Shown piece after piece: positions 24,445-33,682 of a stretch of DNA of 51,664 bases. Source of the DNA: Subtercola sp. (GTDB taxonomy: Bacteria; Actinomycetota; Actinomycetes; Actinomycetales; Microbacteriaceae). Position numbers and translations under genes: made by a program. Location of the stretch: contig JAODBC010000028.1 in the NCBI GenBank assembly GCA_025463765.1, positions 1-51,664 of the forward strand, written 5' to 3'. The stretch's first letter is position 1. Each line of letters starts with the position of its first letter. The notes beneath the pieces are model-generated. The model saw nothing but the letters and a program-made list of their open reading frames with translations, did not search any database and had not been told where the DNA came from.

Positions 24445-25993
24445 ACGCCGTCGCGGGCGCGCCGGCCGCATCTGAGGCGCGGTCGTTCTCGCGGTGCTGC
24501 TCGGCCGAGGCGTGCGCCGCGTGCAGCGTCGCCTGAATCGACGCCTTGCGCTTGTAGAGCAGCGCGGCCATGATGGCGCCGGCGAAGAAGAACGCGGATG
24601 CGCACCAGTACGCCACGTGGTAGCCGTTCACCGCGGCCTGCGCTGCAACCGCGGCCTGCTCGGCTGGCGTCGTGGCCCCGGCGATGTTCGAGGCGATGAA
24701 GTTCGTCACGGCCGTGGCGACCAGCGTGTTGAGAAGGGCGGTGCTGATCGAGCCGCCGACCTGCTGGCTGGTGTTCACCATGGCCGAGGCGACACCGGCG
24801 TACTGCCGGTCGACTCCGAGCGTGGCGGTCTGGATCGACGCCGGCATGATGGTGCCCATGGCAAGCCCCATGAGCATCAGGGGCGGCAGGATGTTCGCGG
24901 CATACGTGCTCGCCAGGTCGAGCTGGGTCATCCAGGCCAGGGCGATCGAGGCCATGACCATGCCGGTGGGAACCAGCACCTTCGGGCCGAACCTCGGCAC
25001 GAAGATGTTCGTGCTGAGCTGGGCGGCCAGCACGAGGCAGGCGATCATCGGAAGGAACGAGAGCCCCGTGGTGATCGGCGAGAACCCGAGCGAGGTCTGC
25101 AGGTAATAGGTGAGAAAGAGGAACACGGCGAACATTCCCGAGCCGGCGACGAACACCGACAGGTACGACGCCCCGCGGTTGCGGTTGAGAACGATCGGCA
25201 GCGGCAGCAGCGGGTGCTTCGCGCGTTGCTGCCAGAGCACGAACGCCACGAACAGGATGCCGCTGGCCACCAGCATGCCCCAGGTCCAGAAGTCGCCCCA
25301 GCCGTTGGTCTCGGCGTTCGAGAACCCGTAGACGAGCGAGAAGAGAGCCGCAGAGACGAGCAGCGTTCCCGGGATGTCGAGCTTAGGACGCTCGCCGACG
25401 CGCTTGCCGAGCGCCGGCACGAAGATGATGGCGCCGATGACCGCGATGATGGCAAAGAACACGTTGATGTAGAGGTTCCAGCGCCAGCTGTAATCCTGAG
25501 TGAGGTACCCGCCGAGCAGCAGCCCCACAGCGCCACCGGCACCGGCGATGGCACCGAACACGCCGAACGCCCGCGCACGCTCTTTCGGAATGGTGAAGGT
25601 GGTGGTCAGCACGGCCAGAGCGGTGGGCGCGAGCAGTGCGCCGAACACGCCCTGCAGGGCACGCGCAGCGACGAGGGTGCCGAAGCTGTCGGCTGCGCCG
25701 CCCAGAGCGGATGCCGCGGCGAACCCGATGAGGCCGATGATGAAGGCGCGTTTGCGCCCGATGAGGTCGGATACACGGCCGCCCAGCAGCAACAGGCTGC
25801 CGAAGGCCAGCGAATAGGCGGTGACGACCCACTGCCGGTCGCCGTTGCTGAACCCGAGGTCGGCCTGGGCCGCCGGCAGGGCTATGTTCACCACCGTCGC
25901 GTCGAGCACGACCATGAGCTGCGCGAGAGCGACGGTGGCTAGGGTGAACCAGCGACGAGTAGATGCGGTTTCAGCCGCCGTTTTCTCCGACAT
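24443..25993 (-). CDS. MFS drug-efflux-type transporter (DHA2 family) 1
   Basis: A 516-aa protein with about 14 TM segments, of the EmrB/QacA proton-antiporter type. Signatures are LDATVVNIALPAAQADL (motif D1-like), WVVTAYSLAFGSLLLLGGRV-SDLIGRKR (motif A) and RALQGVFGALLAPTALAVLT. GAIAGAGGAVGLLLGG (motif C, exporter hallmark) is also present. The tail is Ala/His-rich and cytoplasmic. ATG 25993 (M-S-E-K) was chosen over 26005 because the paralogue at 26826 starts at the equivalent M-S-E and both then lie 11 bp from the same upstream motif. No clear ribosome site is seen. It is divergent from the TetR gene. Confidence 0.9.
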   Translation of the reverse strand: MSEKTAAETASTRRWFTLATVALAQLMVVLDATVVNIALPAAQADLGFSNGDRQWVVTAYSLAFGSLLLLGGRVSDLIGRKRAFIIGLIGFAAASALGGAADSFGTLVAARALQGVFGALLAPTALAVLTTTFTIPKERARAFGVFGAIAGAGGAVGLLLGGYLTQDYSWRWNLYINVFFAIIAVIGAIIFVPALGKRVGERPKLDIPGTLLVSAALFSLVYGFSNAETNGWGDFWTWGMLVASGILFVAFVLWQQRAKHPLLPLPIVLNRNRGASYLSVFVAGSGMFAVFLFLTYYLQTSLGFSPITTGLSFLPMIACLVLAAQLSTNIFVPRFGPKVLVPTGMVMASIALAWMTQLDLASTYAANILPPLMLMGLAMGTIMPASIQTATLGVDRQYAGVASAMVNTSQQVGGSISTALLNTLVATAVTNFIASNIAGATTPAEQAAVAAQAAVNGYHVAYWCASAFFFAGAIMAALLYKRKASIQATLHAAHASAEQHRENDRASDAAGAPATA

Positions 25994-26004
25994 GTTTGAT
26001 AGCA

Positions 26005-26049
26005 TATACGGTACTCACCAGTTTCGGATATTGAGAGTTTCTGAAAATC
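26005..26049. promoter_or_regulatory. Shared MFS promoter/operator, copy 1
   Basis: This sequence begins TATACGGTACT and contains the direct repeats AGTTTCGGA (26020) and AGTTTCTGA (26036), 16 bp apart. It matches 34 of the first 41 positions of copy 2 at 28358-28402 and lies at the same 11-bp distance from its MFS start. It sits between the divergent MFS and TetR genes, so TetR binding is likely. Confidence 0.75.
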
Positions 26050-26092
26050 GGATGATTCTTCACACGTTCTTCACAGAAAGGCAGCCGCTGTA

Positions 26093-26743
26093 ATGACGCA
26101 GATCGACGCCCCTGACATCACTGTGCCAGCGACCACCGACACTGCTCCGAAGCTCGGCCGCAAGCGTGACCACACCCGCGACCCCGAGATACTGGATGCT
26201 GCACTCGAGGTTCTCGCCGAGACCGGTTATGACGGTATGACCATCGACATGGTGGCTGCCCGCGCCAAGGCGGGTAAGGCGACGCTCTACCGCCGCTGGT
26301 CATCCAAAGCCGACCTGGTGATCGACGCGGTGGCCTGCATGAAGCAGAGCCATTTCGATCTCGAGGCCCTGCCCGACACCGGAACCCTGCGCGGCGACAT
26401 GGTCGCCATGATCAAGCCCCACTCGATCGAAGAGGGTGAGCGCAAGCTGCAGATCATGGCCGGCGTCATGTCGATGCTCTCGCGGGACCCGGGCCTCGCC
26501 GACGTGGTGAACGCGGCGATCGTCGAGCCTCGGGCGAGTGTCAACCGAATGTTCATGCAACGGGCCGTCGCGCGAGGCGAGATCTCAGCCGACGCCGACA
26601 TCGAGACCCTCGCCATGATCACGTCGTCGATGGCGGCGTATCGCACTCTCGTGCTGAAGAAGCCGGTCGACAAAGAGTTCTTGCTGTCGATCATCGACGG
26701 TGTGCTGATGCCGGCCCTGGGCATCCGCCCCACCGCCGGGTAG
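26093..26743 (+). CDS. TetR-family transcriptional regulator
   Basis: A 216-aa TetR-type repressor. The helix-turn-helix is at about residues 30-76 (RDPEILDAALEVLAETGYDG, MTIDMVAARAKAGKATLYRR WSSKADLV). A helical ligand-binding domain of the TetR_C type found near MFS exporters follows. ATG 26093 has AAAGG upstream. It is divergent from MFS 1 and convergent with MFS 2. The shared motif in front of both MFS genes suggests it represses both and is relieved by a transported compound. Confidence 0.92.
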   Translation: MTQIDAPDITVPATTDTAPKLGRKRDHTRDPEILDAALEVLAETGYDGMTIDMVAARAKAGKATLYRRWSSKADLVIDAVACMKQSHFDLEALPDTGTLRGDMVAMIKPHSIEEGERKLQIMAGVMSMLSRDPGLADVVNAAIVEPRASVNRMFMQRAVARGEISADADIETLAMITSSMAAYRTLVLKKPVDKEFLLSIIDGVLMPALGIRPTAG

Positions 26744-26766
26744 CCTCCTCGTCTAGCCGCGCCTGA

Positions 26767-26816
26767 CGCAACAGAAAGTCGCCCGAGCCTGAACGGCCGG
26801 GCGACTTTCTGTTGCG
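26767..26816. terminator. Long bidirectional hairpin between the TetR gene and MFS 2
   Basis: A 19-bp perfect stem: 26767-26785 (CGCAACAGAAAGTCGCCCG) pairs with 26798-26816 around a 12-nt loop. It lies between convergent genes. The run GACTTTCTGTT resembles the U-rich side of a terminator in both directions. Confidence 0.88.
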
Positions 26817-26825
26817 GGGTGAGAG

Positions 26826-28346
26826 CTAGTGCGCGGCGACCAGGGGGAGGTCGTCGGCAGCGTCTTCGGCCTGGGCTTCAGCGTGCGCGGCGTGGGCCGT
26901 CGCTGTGACGGTCGAGCGACGCGTGTAGAGCAACGCCGCGATGACTGCGCCGACGGCGAAGAAGATCGCACTGAAGAGGTAGGCGGTGTTGTAGCTCGCG
27001 ATGGCGGCGTTCGAGATGACCTCGGGCGAGGCCGGCAGATGCGACGCGACATAGCTCGTCGCGGCGGTCGCCGCGAGCGTGTTGAGCAGTGCGGTGCCGA
27101 TCGAGCCGCCGACCTGCTGGCTGGTGTTCACGCTGGCCGAGGCCACGCCCGCGAACTGACGGTTCACGCCGAGCGTCGCGGTCTGCATCGCTGCGGGCAT
27201 GATCGAGCCCATCGCGAAACCGAGAACGAGCAGCGCCGGCAGAATGTCTCCGACATAGCTGCTGTTCGTGTCGAGCCTGGTTAGCAGCAGCATGCCGATG
27301 ACGCCGATCACCATGCCGGTCGGCACCATGACCTTGGGCCCGAACCGCGGAACGAAGATATTCGTCGACAGCTGTGCCGCGATGACGAGCATCACGATCA
27401 TCGGCAAGAAGGCGGTGCCGGTCTGAATGGGCGAGTAGTGCAGCGAGACCTCGAGGTAGTACGTGACGAACAAGAAGATGCCGAACATTCCGGCGCCGGC
27501 GATCAGTACCGAGAGGAACGAGGCGCCGCGGTTGCGGTCGAGAACCACGGCGAGCGGCAGCAGCGGATGCTTCGCCATGCGTTGCCAGAGCACGAAGGCC
27601 ACGAGCAGCACACCGCTGGCCACGAGGAAGCCCCAGCTCGAGATGGAGCCCCAGCCGTCGGTCTCGGCGTTGGAGAAACCGAAGACCAACGAGAACAGAC
27701 CGGCGGAAACCAAGATCGTTCCCGGGATGTCGAGCTTCGGGCGAGGCCCGGTGCGTGCGACGGTGGTCAAGAAGATGACCGCGCCGATCACGGCGATGAT
27801 GGCGATGAAGACGTTGATATAGAGGTTCCAGCGCCAGTTGAAGTTCTCGGTGAGCACACCGCCGAGAAGCAGTCCGACGGCACCGCCGGCTCCGGCGATG
27901 GCGCCGAACACGCCGAAGGCGCGAGCGCGTTCTTTGGGAATGGTGAAGGTGGTCGTCAGCACGGCGAGGGCCGTGGGTGCGAGCAGAGCGCCGAAGGCTC
28001 CCTGCAGGGCGCGTGCGGCGACCAAGGTGCCGAAGCTGTCGGCTGCGCCGCCCAACGCCGAAGCGATGGCGAAGCCGATCAGCCCGATGATGAAGGTGCG
28101 CTTGCGCCCCATCAGGTCAGACAGGCGGCCACCGAGTAGCAGCAGGCTGCCGAAGGCGAGGGAGTAGGCCGTGATGACCCATTGGCGGTCGGCGTTCGAA
28201 AAGCCGAGGTCGGCTTGGGCGGCGGGGAGGGCGATGTTGACGACGGTGGAATCGAGCACGACCATGAGCTGGGCGAGGGCGACGACGACGAGCGTCCACC
28301 AGCGGCGCGATGGCGCGGCGGTGATTTCGGGTGAGGCTTCAGACAT
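26826..28346 (-). CDS. MFS drug-efflux-type transporter (DHA2 family) 2
   Basis: A 506-aa paralogue of the transporter at 24443, with near-identical stretches (LDSTVVNIALPAAQADLGFS, AVLTTTFTIPKERARAFGVF). It has the same 14-TM layout, motif A (SDLMGRKR) and motif C (GAIAGAGGAVGLLLGG). It diverges most in the periplasmic loops and tail. ATG 28346 (M-S-E-A) was chosen by homology; the longer frame to 28475 runs through the shared promoter. Probably a tandem duplicate with a different substrate range. Confidence 0.92.
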   Translation of the reverse strand: MSEASPEITAAPSRRWWTLVVVALAQLMVVLDSTVVNIALPAAQADLGFSNADRQWVITAYSLAFGSLLLLGGRLSDLMGRKRTFIIGLIGFAIASALGGAADSFGTLVAARALQGAFGALLAPTALAVLTTTFTIPKERARAFGVFGAIAGAGGAVGLLLGGVLTENFNWRWNLYINVFIAIIAVIGAVIFLTTVARTGPRPKLDIPGTILVSAGLFSLVFGFSNAETDGWGSISSWGFLVASGVLLVAFVLWQRMAKHPLLPLAVVLDRNRGASFLSVLIAGAGMFGIFLFVTYYLEVSLHYSPIQTGTAFLPMIVMLVIAAQLSTNIFVPRFGPKVMVPTGMVIGVIGMLLLTRLDTNSSYVGDILPALLVLGFAMGSIMPAAMQTATLGVNRQFAGVASASVNTSQQVGGSIGTALLNTLAATAATSYVASHLPASPEVISNAAIASYNTAYLFSAIFFAVGAVIAALLYTRRSTVTATAHAAHAEAQAEDAADDLPLVAAH

Positions 28347-28653
28347 ACCCAGGAGCCTATACGGTACTGACGAGTTTCGGAAATGAACAGTTCCTGAATT
28401 TACCCGATCGAAACATACGCCTGACGGGAGAGGGATGATCGCCGAAATGGGCAACCGCGACGAGTGGCCGATCATTCCCGCTTCGGCGGAATGCTGCGGA
28501 ACTCGCCCCTGCGTCGCCCCTGCGCACGATTTAAGCGACGTGCGTTAAGCCCACGGGGAACACGCAGGGCACGCCCAGTCGCCGACGGGTAACCTTAGCC
28601 AGTACTTGGTGACCAGAAAGGTGCCGGTTTTGCCGCAAGAACCGAAGAAAGAC
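28347..28653. promoter_or_regulatory. Divergent region between MFS 2 and ftsH, with shared operator copy 2
   Basis: Copy 2 of the MFS promoter/operator occupies 28358-28402 (TATACGGTACT, then AGTTTCGGA and AGTTCCTGA). Further right are two adjacent copies of TCGCCCCTGCG (28503-28524) and two TTAAGC/TTAAG words near 28535-28550. I see no gene or RNA here. The ftsH promoter must lie in the right half. Confidence 0.6.
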
Positions 28654-30666
28654 ATGAGCCTGAGGCGTATTTTCAGGTCTCCGATTCCGTACATCATCCT
28701 TGGTGCCATCGCGTTATGGGTCGGCTTCGGCCTGATCACCGGCTCGGGTTTCCAGCAGGTCTCCACTCAGCAGGGGCTTCAGTTCTTGCAGAACAAGCAG
28801 GTCTCGCAAGCGCTCATCGTCGACGGCGAGCAGCGTGTCGACCTCACGCTGACCAGCCCCGACGCGAAGTACGGCTCGAAGGTGCAGTTCTACTACGTGA
28901 CTCCGCGCGGTACCGAGGTCATCGACGCCGTCACGGCTGCGGCCCCCGCCGACGGGTACAACGACCAGGTTCCGCAGACGAACTGGTTCGTGTCGCTGCT
29001 GGGCATTCTGCTTCCGGTCATCCTCATCGGCGCCTTTTTCTGGTTGATGCTCTCTGGCATGCAGGGTGGCGGCAATAAGGTCATGCAATTCGGCAAGTCG
29101 AAGGCGAAGCTGGTGTCGAAAGACACCCCGAAGGTCACCTTCGCCGACGTCGCCGGCAACGACGAGGCCATCGAAGAGCTCGAAGAGATCAAAGACTTCT
29201 TGAAAGACCCGACCAAGTTCTTGGCGGTCGGTGCGCGCATTCCGAAGGGCGTTCTGCTCTACGGCGCCCCCGGCACCGGCAAGACCCTTCTCGCCCGGGC
29301 CGTCGCCGGCGAGGCAGGCGTTCCGTTCTATTCCATCTCGGGTTCTGACTTCGTCGAGATGTTCGTCGGTGTCGGCGCGAGCCGTGTTCGTGACCTGTTC
29401 GAACAGGCCAAGCAGAACTCGCCGGCCATCATCTTCATCGACGAGATCGACGCGGTCGGCCGTCACCGTGGCGCCGGCATGGGCGGCGGGCACGACGAAC
29501 GCGAGCAGACCCTGAACCAGCTTCTGGTGGAGATGGACGGCTTCGACGTCAAGACCAACGTCATCTTGATCGCCGCGACGAACCGCCCCGATATTCTCGA
29601 CCCCGCACTTCTTCGCCCCGGCCGATTCGACCGACAGATCGGCGTGGATGCGCCCGACCTCAAAGGTCGCCAGCAGATTCTCGAGGTGCACGGCCGCGGC
29701 AAGCCCCTGGCTGCCGGTGTCGACCTCGAAGTGCTCGCTCGCAAGACGCCCGGCTTCACCGGCGCCGACCTGGCGAACGTGCTGAACGAGGCCGCTCTGC
29801 TCACCGCTCGCTCGAACGCGCAGCTGATCGACAACCGGGCGCTCGATGAGGCCGTCGACCGTGTCATGGCCGGCCCTCAGCGTCGCACTCGCATCATGCG
29901 AGACAAAGAGAAGCTCGTCACGGCCTACCACGAGGGCGGTCACGCCCTGGTCGCCACCGCGATGAACTACACCGACCCGGTGACCAAGATCACGATTCTG
30001 CCGCGAGGCCGTGCGCTCGGTTACACGATGGTGCTGCCTCTCGAAGACCGCTACTCGGTGTCGCGTAACGAACTACTCGACCAGCTGGCGTACGCCATGG
30101 GTGGTCGAGTGGCCGAAGAGGTCGTGTTCCACGACCCGACGACGGGTGCATCGAACGACATCGAGAAGGCCACCGACACGGCGCGCAAGATGGTGACCGA
30201 CTACGGAATGTCATCGAACGTCGGCGCGGTCAAGCTCGGCAGTGCATCCGGTGAGATGTTCCTGGGTCGCAACATGGGCCACGAGCGCGACTACTCCGAC
30301 AGCGTCGCCCAGCAGGTCGACGCCGAGGTGCGCACGCTCATCGAGGCGGCGCACGACGAGGCCTGGCAGGTCTTGAACGACAACCGCGACATTCTCGACC
30401 GTCTGGCGACCGAGCTGCTCGAAAAAGAGACGCTCGATCAGCACGAGCTGGCCGAGATCTTCAAAGACGTTCGCCACCTGCCGCCGCGCCCGCAGTGGCT
30501 CTCGAGCGAGCGGCGCCCGGTCTCGTCGATTCCGCCCGTGGAGTTCGTGACCGCGAAGGCCCCCATCGACCTCGGTGCGACCGACGGCGGAATCTCGAGT
30601 GAGCCCGAAGTCGAGACGAAACCGAAGCGCGCCCCGCAGGCTCCGCCGCGGCCTGCCACGGCCTGA
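28654..30666 (+). CDS. ftsH: ATP-dependent zinc metalloprotease FtsH
   Basis: A 670-aa membrane-anchored AAA+ protease that degrades misfolded and regulatory membrane proteins. TM helices are at about 7-26 and 115-137, with a small extracytoplasmic domain between. The AAA Walker A GAPGTGKT is at about 204-211, Walker [12 protein letters not shown] follows, and the SRH region [20 protein letters not shown] is intact. The zinc motif HEGGH is at about 426-430, with the third ligand Asp near 502 (ASNDIEKAT). The tail is Pro-rich. ATG 28654 is preceded by GAAGAAAG; TTG/GTG starts at 28606-28621 would add an atypical leader. It begins the folate gene run. Confidence 0.96.
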   Translation: MSLRRIFRSPIPYIILGAIALWVGFGLITGSGFQQVSTQQGLQFLQNKQVSQALIVDGEQRVDLTLTSPDAKYGSKVQFYYVTPRGTEVIDAVTAAAPADGYNDQVPQTNWFVSLLGILLPVILIGAFFWLMLSGMQGGGNKVMQFGKSKAKLVSKDTPKVTFADVAGNDEAIEELEEIKDFLKDPTKFLAVGARIPKGVLLYGAPGTGKTLLARAVAGEAGVPFYSISGSDFVEMFVGVGASRVRDLFEQAKQNSPAIIFIDEIDAVGRHRGAGMGGGHDEREQTLNQLLVEMDGFDVKTNVILIAATNRPDILDPALLRPGRFDRQIGVDAPDLKGRQQILEVHGRGKPLAAGVDLEVLARKTPGFTGADLANVLNEAALLTARSNAQLIDNRALDEAVDRVMAGPQRRTRIMRDKEKLVTAYHEGGHALVATAMNYTDPVTKITILPRGRALGYTMVLPLEDRYSVSRNELLDQLAYAMGGRVAEEVVFHDPTTGASNDIEKATDTARKMVTDYGMSSNVGAVKLGSASGEMFLGRNMGHERDYSDSVAQQVDAEVRTLIEAAHDEAWQVLNDNRDILDRLATELLEKETLDQHELAEIFKDVRHLPPRPQWLSSERRPVSSIPPVEFVTAKAPIDLGATDGGISSEPEVETKPKRAPQAPPRPATA

Positions 30667-30683
30667 CGCGCCCTGACACTTCG

Positions 30684-31385
30684 GTGCCGAATTCGGTGAC
30701 AGAGCTGACAACAGGGCTGACTTCAACTGGGCTGATTTCAACAGTGACGGGTTCTCTCGTGAACAAGGCACGAATTGAGGCGGCGGTGCTCGAACTGCTC
30801 GAGGCGATCGGAGAAGACCCCGGTCGGCCCGAGCTGGCGAGTACTCCACGCCGGGTCGCAGAGTCGTACGCCGAGTTCTTCTCCGGCGTCGGCATCGACC
30901 CGGTGAGCGTGCTCGGCGAGACGTTCCCGTTCGAGGGAGTTTCCGGTGGCAACGCCGAACCCGTGCTGGTGCGCGGCATCCGGTTTCGATCGATGTGCGA
31001 ACATCACCTGTTGCCGTTCGTCGGTTTCGCGCACATCGCCTACGTGCCGAGCGACCGGCTGGCAGGCCTCGGTAGACTGCCCGCCATCGTCGACGTGCTC
31101 GCCTCGCGCCCGCAGCTGCAAGAGCGCCTCGGCGAGCAGATCGCCCAGACGCTCGCCGACGGGCTGGATGCCCGGGGTGTACTCGTCGTGCTCGAAGCCA
31201 GTCACGGTTGCGTCACCACGCGCGGTCCCCGGCAGACCGACAGCACCACCGTCACCGTGGCCAGCCGAGGCTCGCTCTCCGATCCCGCCGCACGCGCCGA
31301 ACTCATGGCGCTCATCGGCCGCCCCGAAGCCGCCGCGCCCGATGCCCCGCACACCGCGCACACCCCGCACGGGGTCTCGCTGTGA
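30684..31385 (+). CDS. folE: GTP cyclohydrolase I
   Basis: First step of folate synthesis: GTP to dihydroneopterin triphosphate. Zinc ligands are visible in MCEHHLLPFVG (Cys, His) and in SHGCVTTRG (Cys). The family segment GEDPGRPELASTPRRVAESYAEFF is also present. The open frame gives 233 aa from GTG 30684, but conserved sequence begins at V-N-K-A-R-I-E-A (GTG 30759), so about 25 leader residues coded by a degenerate GGGCTGA repeat may be untranslated. It overlaps folP by GTGA. Confidence 0.95.
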   Translation: MPNSVTELTTGLTSTGLISTVTGSLVNKARIEAAVLELLEAIGEDPGRPELASTPRRVAESYAEFFSGVGIDPVSVLGETFPFEGVSGGNAEPVLVRGIRFRSMCEHHLLPFVGFAHIAYVPSDRLAGLGRLPAIVDVLASRPQLQERLGEQIAQTLADGLDARGVLVVLEASHGCVTTRGPRQTDSTTVTVASRGSLSDPAARAELMALIGRPEAAAPDAPHTAHTPHGVSL

Positions 31386-32272
31386 CCGATGTGGGCGCGG
31401 CGTTCGCCCGCCGGCGCCGGCCCGTCGACGTCGGTGAGGCGCCGACGTTCGAGGCGCTTCCTGCGGGCCGCACGCTCATCGTGGGCGTGCTCAACGTCAC
31501 CACCGATTCCTTCAGTGACGGTGGCCGCTGGCTGCGCTCTGAGGCCGCCATCGCGCACGGCCTCGAATTGGCTGCTGCAGGGGCCGACCTCGTCGACGTC
31601 GGCGGAGAGTCCACGCGCCCCGGCGCACGCCGGGTGCCGGTTGAAGAAGAGCAGCATCGGGTGATTCCCGTCATCGAAGCACTCGCCCGGCGCGGCGTCG
31701 CGGTGAGCGTCGACACGATGAACGCCAGCACCGCCGAAGCCGCCATCGGCGCGGGCGCGGTGATCGTGAACGATGTGTCGGGTGGCCTCAGCGATGCGTT
31801 GATGACCGAGACGATCATCCGTTTGGACGCCCCTTTCATCGTCTCGCACTGGCGCGGGCACAGCGACTCGATGAACGGCAACGCCGTGTACCGCGACGTG
31901 GTGGCCGAGGTGAGCGGTGAGCTCGAGTACCGCGTCGCCGAGTTGGTGGTTCGCGGTATGAACCCCGACAAGCTCATAATCGATCCGGGCCTCGGTTTCG
32001 CGAAGAACTCCGAGCACAATTGGAAGATTCTCGGGCACCTCGACCGGTTCACCCGAATCGGGCTGCCGGTGCTGATCGGTGCCTCGCGCAAGCGCTTTCT
32101 GGGTGAACTCGTGCCGCAGGGCGCTGCTTTCGAAGACCGCGACTTCGTTTCTGCGGTCACGGCGGCGTTGGCTTCCCGGGCCGGTGCCTGGGCGGTTCGG
32201 GTGCACGACATCACGAGCACGAAGGCGGCTCTCTCGGTGGCAGAGCAGTGGAAGCGGGGCGCCGATGAGTGA
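31382..32272 (+). CDS. folP: Dihydropteroate synthase
   Basis: A 296-aa TIM-barrel enzyme that joins p-aminobenzoate to the pterin pyrophosphate, the sulfonamide target. Signatures are GVLNVTTDSFSDGG, GGESTRPGA, the D-T-M-N-A and N-D-V-S-G-G strands, IDPGLGFAKN, GASRKRFLG and VRVHDI. The start is GTG 31382 in the GTGA overlap with folE. It overlaps folB by 8 bp. Confidence 0.96.
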   Translation: MTDVGAAFARRRRPVDVGEAPTFEALPAGRTLIVGVLNVTTDSFSDGGRWLRSEAAIAHGLELAAAGADLVDVGGESTRPGARRVPVEEEQHRVIPVIEALARRGVAVSVDTMNASTAEAAIGAGAVIVNDVSGGLSDALMTETIIRLDAPFIVSHWRGHSDSMNGNAVYRDVVAEVSGELEYRVAELVVRGMNPDKLIIDPGLGFAKNSEHNWKILGHLDRFTRIGLPVLIGASRKRFLGELVPQGAAFEDRDFVSAVTAALASRAGAWAVRVHDITSTKAALSVAEQWKRGADE

Positions 32273-32675
32273 CCTCGCACGGGCATCCGCTAGGGTGCGA
32301 TTTGTGCCCGATGAACCCGACTCCCTGACACTGACCGGCCTGCTCGTGCAGGCGAACCACGGAGTCTTCGACTTCGAACGCCGCGACGGGCAACCGTTCG
32401 TGATCGATCTGACGGTGTGGCTCGACACCGCCGGAGCCGCGGCCGACGACGACCTGGCTCAGACCTTGCACTACGGCGAGCTGGCCGTCGAGGTGAACGA
32501 GGCCGTTGCCGGCGAACCGGTCGACCTCATCGAGACTCTCGCCGAGCGGGTTGCTCAGGTGGTTCTGGCGCACGACGTCGCGCAGAAGGTGCGCGTCACA
32601 GTGCACAAGCCCGAGGCCCCGATCGGCGTGCCCTTCACCGATGTGTCGATCACCATCACGAGGAGCCGGGCGTGA
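32265..32675 (+). CDS. folB: Dihydroneopterin aldolase
   Basis: A 136-aa enzyme that releases glycolaldehyde from dihydroneopterin. The family motif LTGLLVQANHGVFDFERR and then GQPFVIDLTVWLD is present, as are the catalytic Tyr/Glu region LHYGELAVEVNEAVAGEP and KVRVTVHKPEAPI. The first 18 residues are an extra leader; ATG 32265 overlaps the folP stop. It overlaps folK by GTGA. Confidence 0.95.
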   Translation: MSDLARASARVRFVPDEPDSLTLTGLLVQANHGVFDFERRDGQPFVIDLTVWLDTAGAAADDDLAQTLHYGELAVEVNEAVAGEPVDLIETLAERVAQVVLAHDVAQKVRVTVHKPEAPIGVPFTDVSITITRSRA

Positions 32676-33196
32676 CCAGAGACAGAGCGTCATCGGGCCT
32701 GCCCGCGACCATCGCGCTCGGCAGCAACCTCGGCGATCGTGAGGCCATCCTGCGCGCCGCGGTCGGCGAGCTGGGCACCACCGGCGGCATCGTCGTCGAC
32801 AGTGTCTCGAGTCTCTACGAGACGGATGCCCTGAAGCCCGATGGCGTCGACCTCACCGCCCCGGCCTACCTCAACGCCGTGATGACGGTGCACACCACGC
32901 TCGACCCGCACGCTCTGCTGCGGGTACTCAATACGATCGAAGAGGCGCACGACCGGGTGCGTGCCGAGCGCTGGGGCGACCGCACGATCGACCTCGACAT
33001 CATCACGTTCGGCGGGCTGCAGCAGCACGATGAGACGCTGACGTTGCCGCATCCGCGCGCCTACGAGCGAGCCTTCGTGCTCGCGCCCTGGCACGAGATC
33101 GAGCCGAACGCCGAATTGCCCGGTCGCGGGCCGATCGCCACGCTGCTCGCGGCGACGTACGAGAGCCCGCGCCTGTATTCGCGGTGGTCGCGATGA
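32672..33196 (+). CDS. folK: 2-amino-4-hydroxy-6-hydroxymethyldihydropteridine pyrophosphokinase
   Basis: A 174-aa HPPK that pyrophosphorylates hydroxymethyl-dihydropterin before FolP. The motifs ALGSNLGDRE, YLNAVMTVHT and the diagnostic RWGDRTIDLDIITFG are present, followed by LPHPRAYERAFVLAPW. The start is GTG 32672 by 4-bp overlap with folB. It completes a tightly coupled folE-P-B-K series. Confidence 0.96.
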   Translation: MTRDRASSGLPATIALGSNLGDREAILRAAVGELGTTGGIVVDSVSSLYETDALKPDGVDLTAPAYLNAVMTVHTTLDPHALLRVLNTIEEAHDRVRAERWGDRTIDLDIITFGGLQQHDETLTLPHPRAYERAFVLAPWHEIEPNAELPGRGPIATLLAATYESPRLYSRWSR

Positions 33197-33678
33197 AGCG
33201 CACCAGACCGCTGACCCTGGTGCTGCTGGGCATTCCCGGCGCCCTCATCGGGTTCTTTCTCGAGATCGGGCTGGCCTCCGCCGGGCAGCCGATCATCTCG
33301 CTTCCGCTGTCGTTGTCGATCACGCTCGTCGCCGCGGGGGCGATCGTGGTGGTGCTGGCGGTGCCCATCGCCCGGGCCATCCGCGGCACGAACCCCAACC
33401 CGATCAACCCGTTCCGGGCGATGCGGGTCGCCGTGCTGGCGAAGGCCTCGAGTATGGTGGGCTCGCTCATTGCCGGGTTCGGCCTCGGCATCGTGGTGTA
33501 CCTGTTGTCGCGTTCGGTCGTGCCGGCCGTCTCGTCGCTCTGGACCAGCATCGCTGCGGCCGTGGCGGGTGCCATCCTGCTCGCCTGCGGCCTTGTCGCC
33601 GAGAAACTCTGCACGCTTCCGCCCGAAGACAAAGATCCAGACCGTCGGGAACCGCTGCCCGACCGCCGGTTAAGCTGA
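33193..33678 (+). CDS. DUF3180 membrane protein
   Basis: A 161-aa protein with four hydrophobic segments (LTLVLLGIPGALIGFFLE, LSLSITLVAAGAIVVVLAVP, MVGSLIAGFGLGIVVYLL, AAVAGAILLACGLVAEKL) and a charged tail. The conserved loop N-P-I-N-P-F-R-A-M-R-V is typical of DUF3180, a family found next to folK in Actinobacteria. ATG 33193 overlaps folK by 4 bp. The function is unknown. Confidence 0.88.
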   Translation: MKRTRPLTLVLLGIPGALIGFFLEIGLASAGQPIISLPLSLSITLVAAGAIVVVLAVPIARAIRGTNPNPINPFRAMRVAVLAKASSMVGSLIAGFGLGIVVYLLSRSVVPAVSSLWTSIAAAVAGAILLACGLVAEKLCTLPPEDKDPDRREPLPDRRLS

Positions 33679-33682
33679 CGAG

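Noticed and set aside
24494..25942. A 482-codon plus-strand open frame
   Set aside because: Antisense shadow of the MFS transporter; rich in His, Arg, Glu and Gly without motifs.
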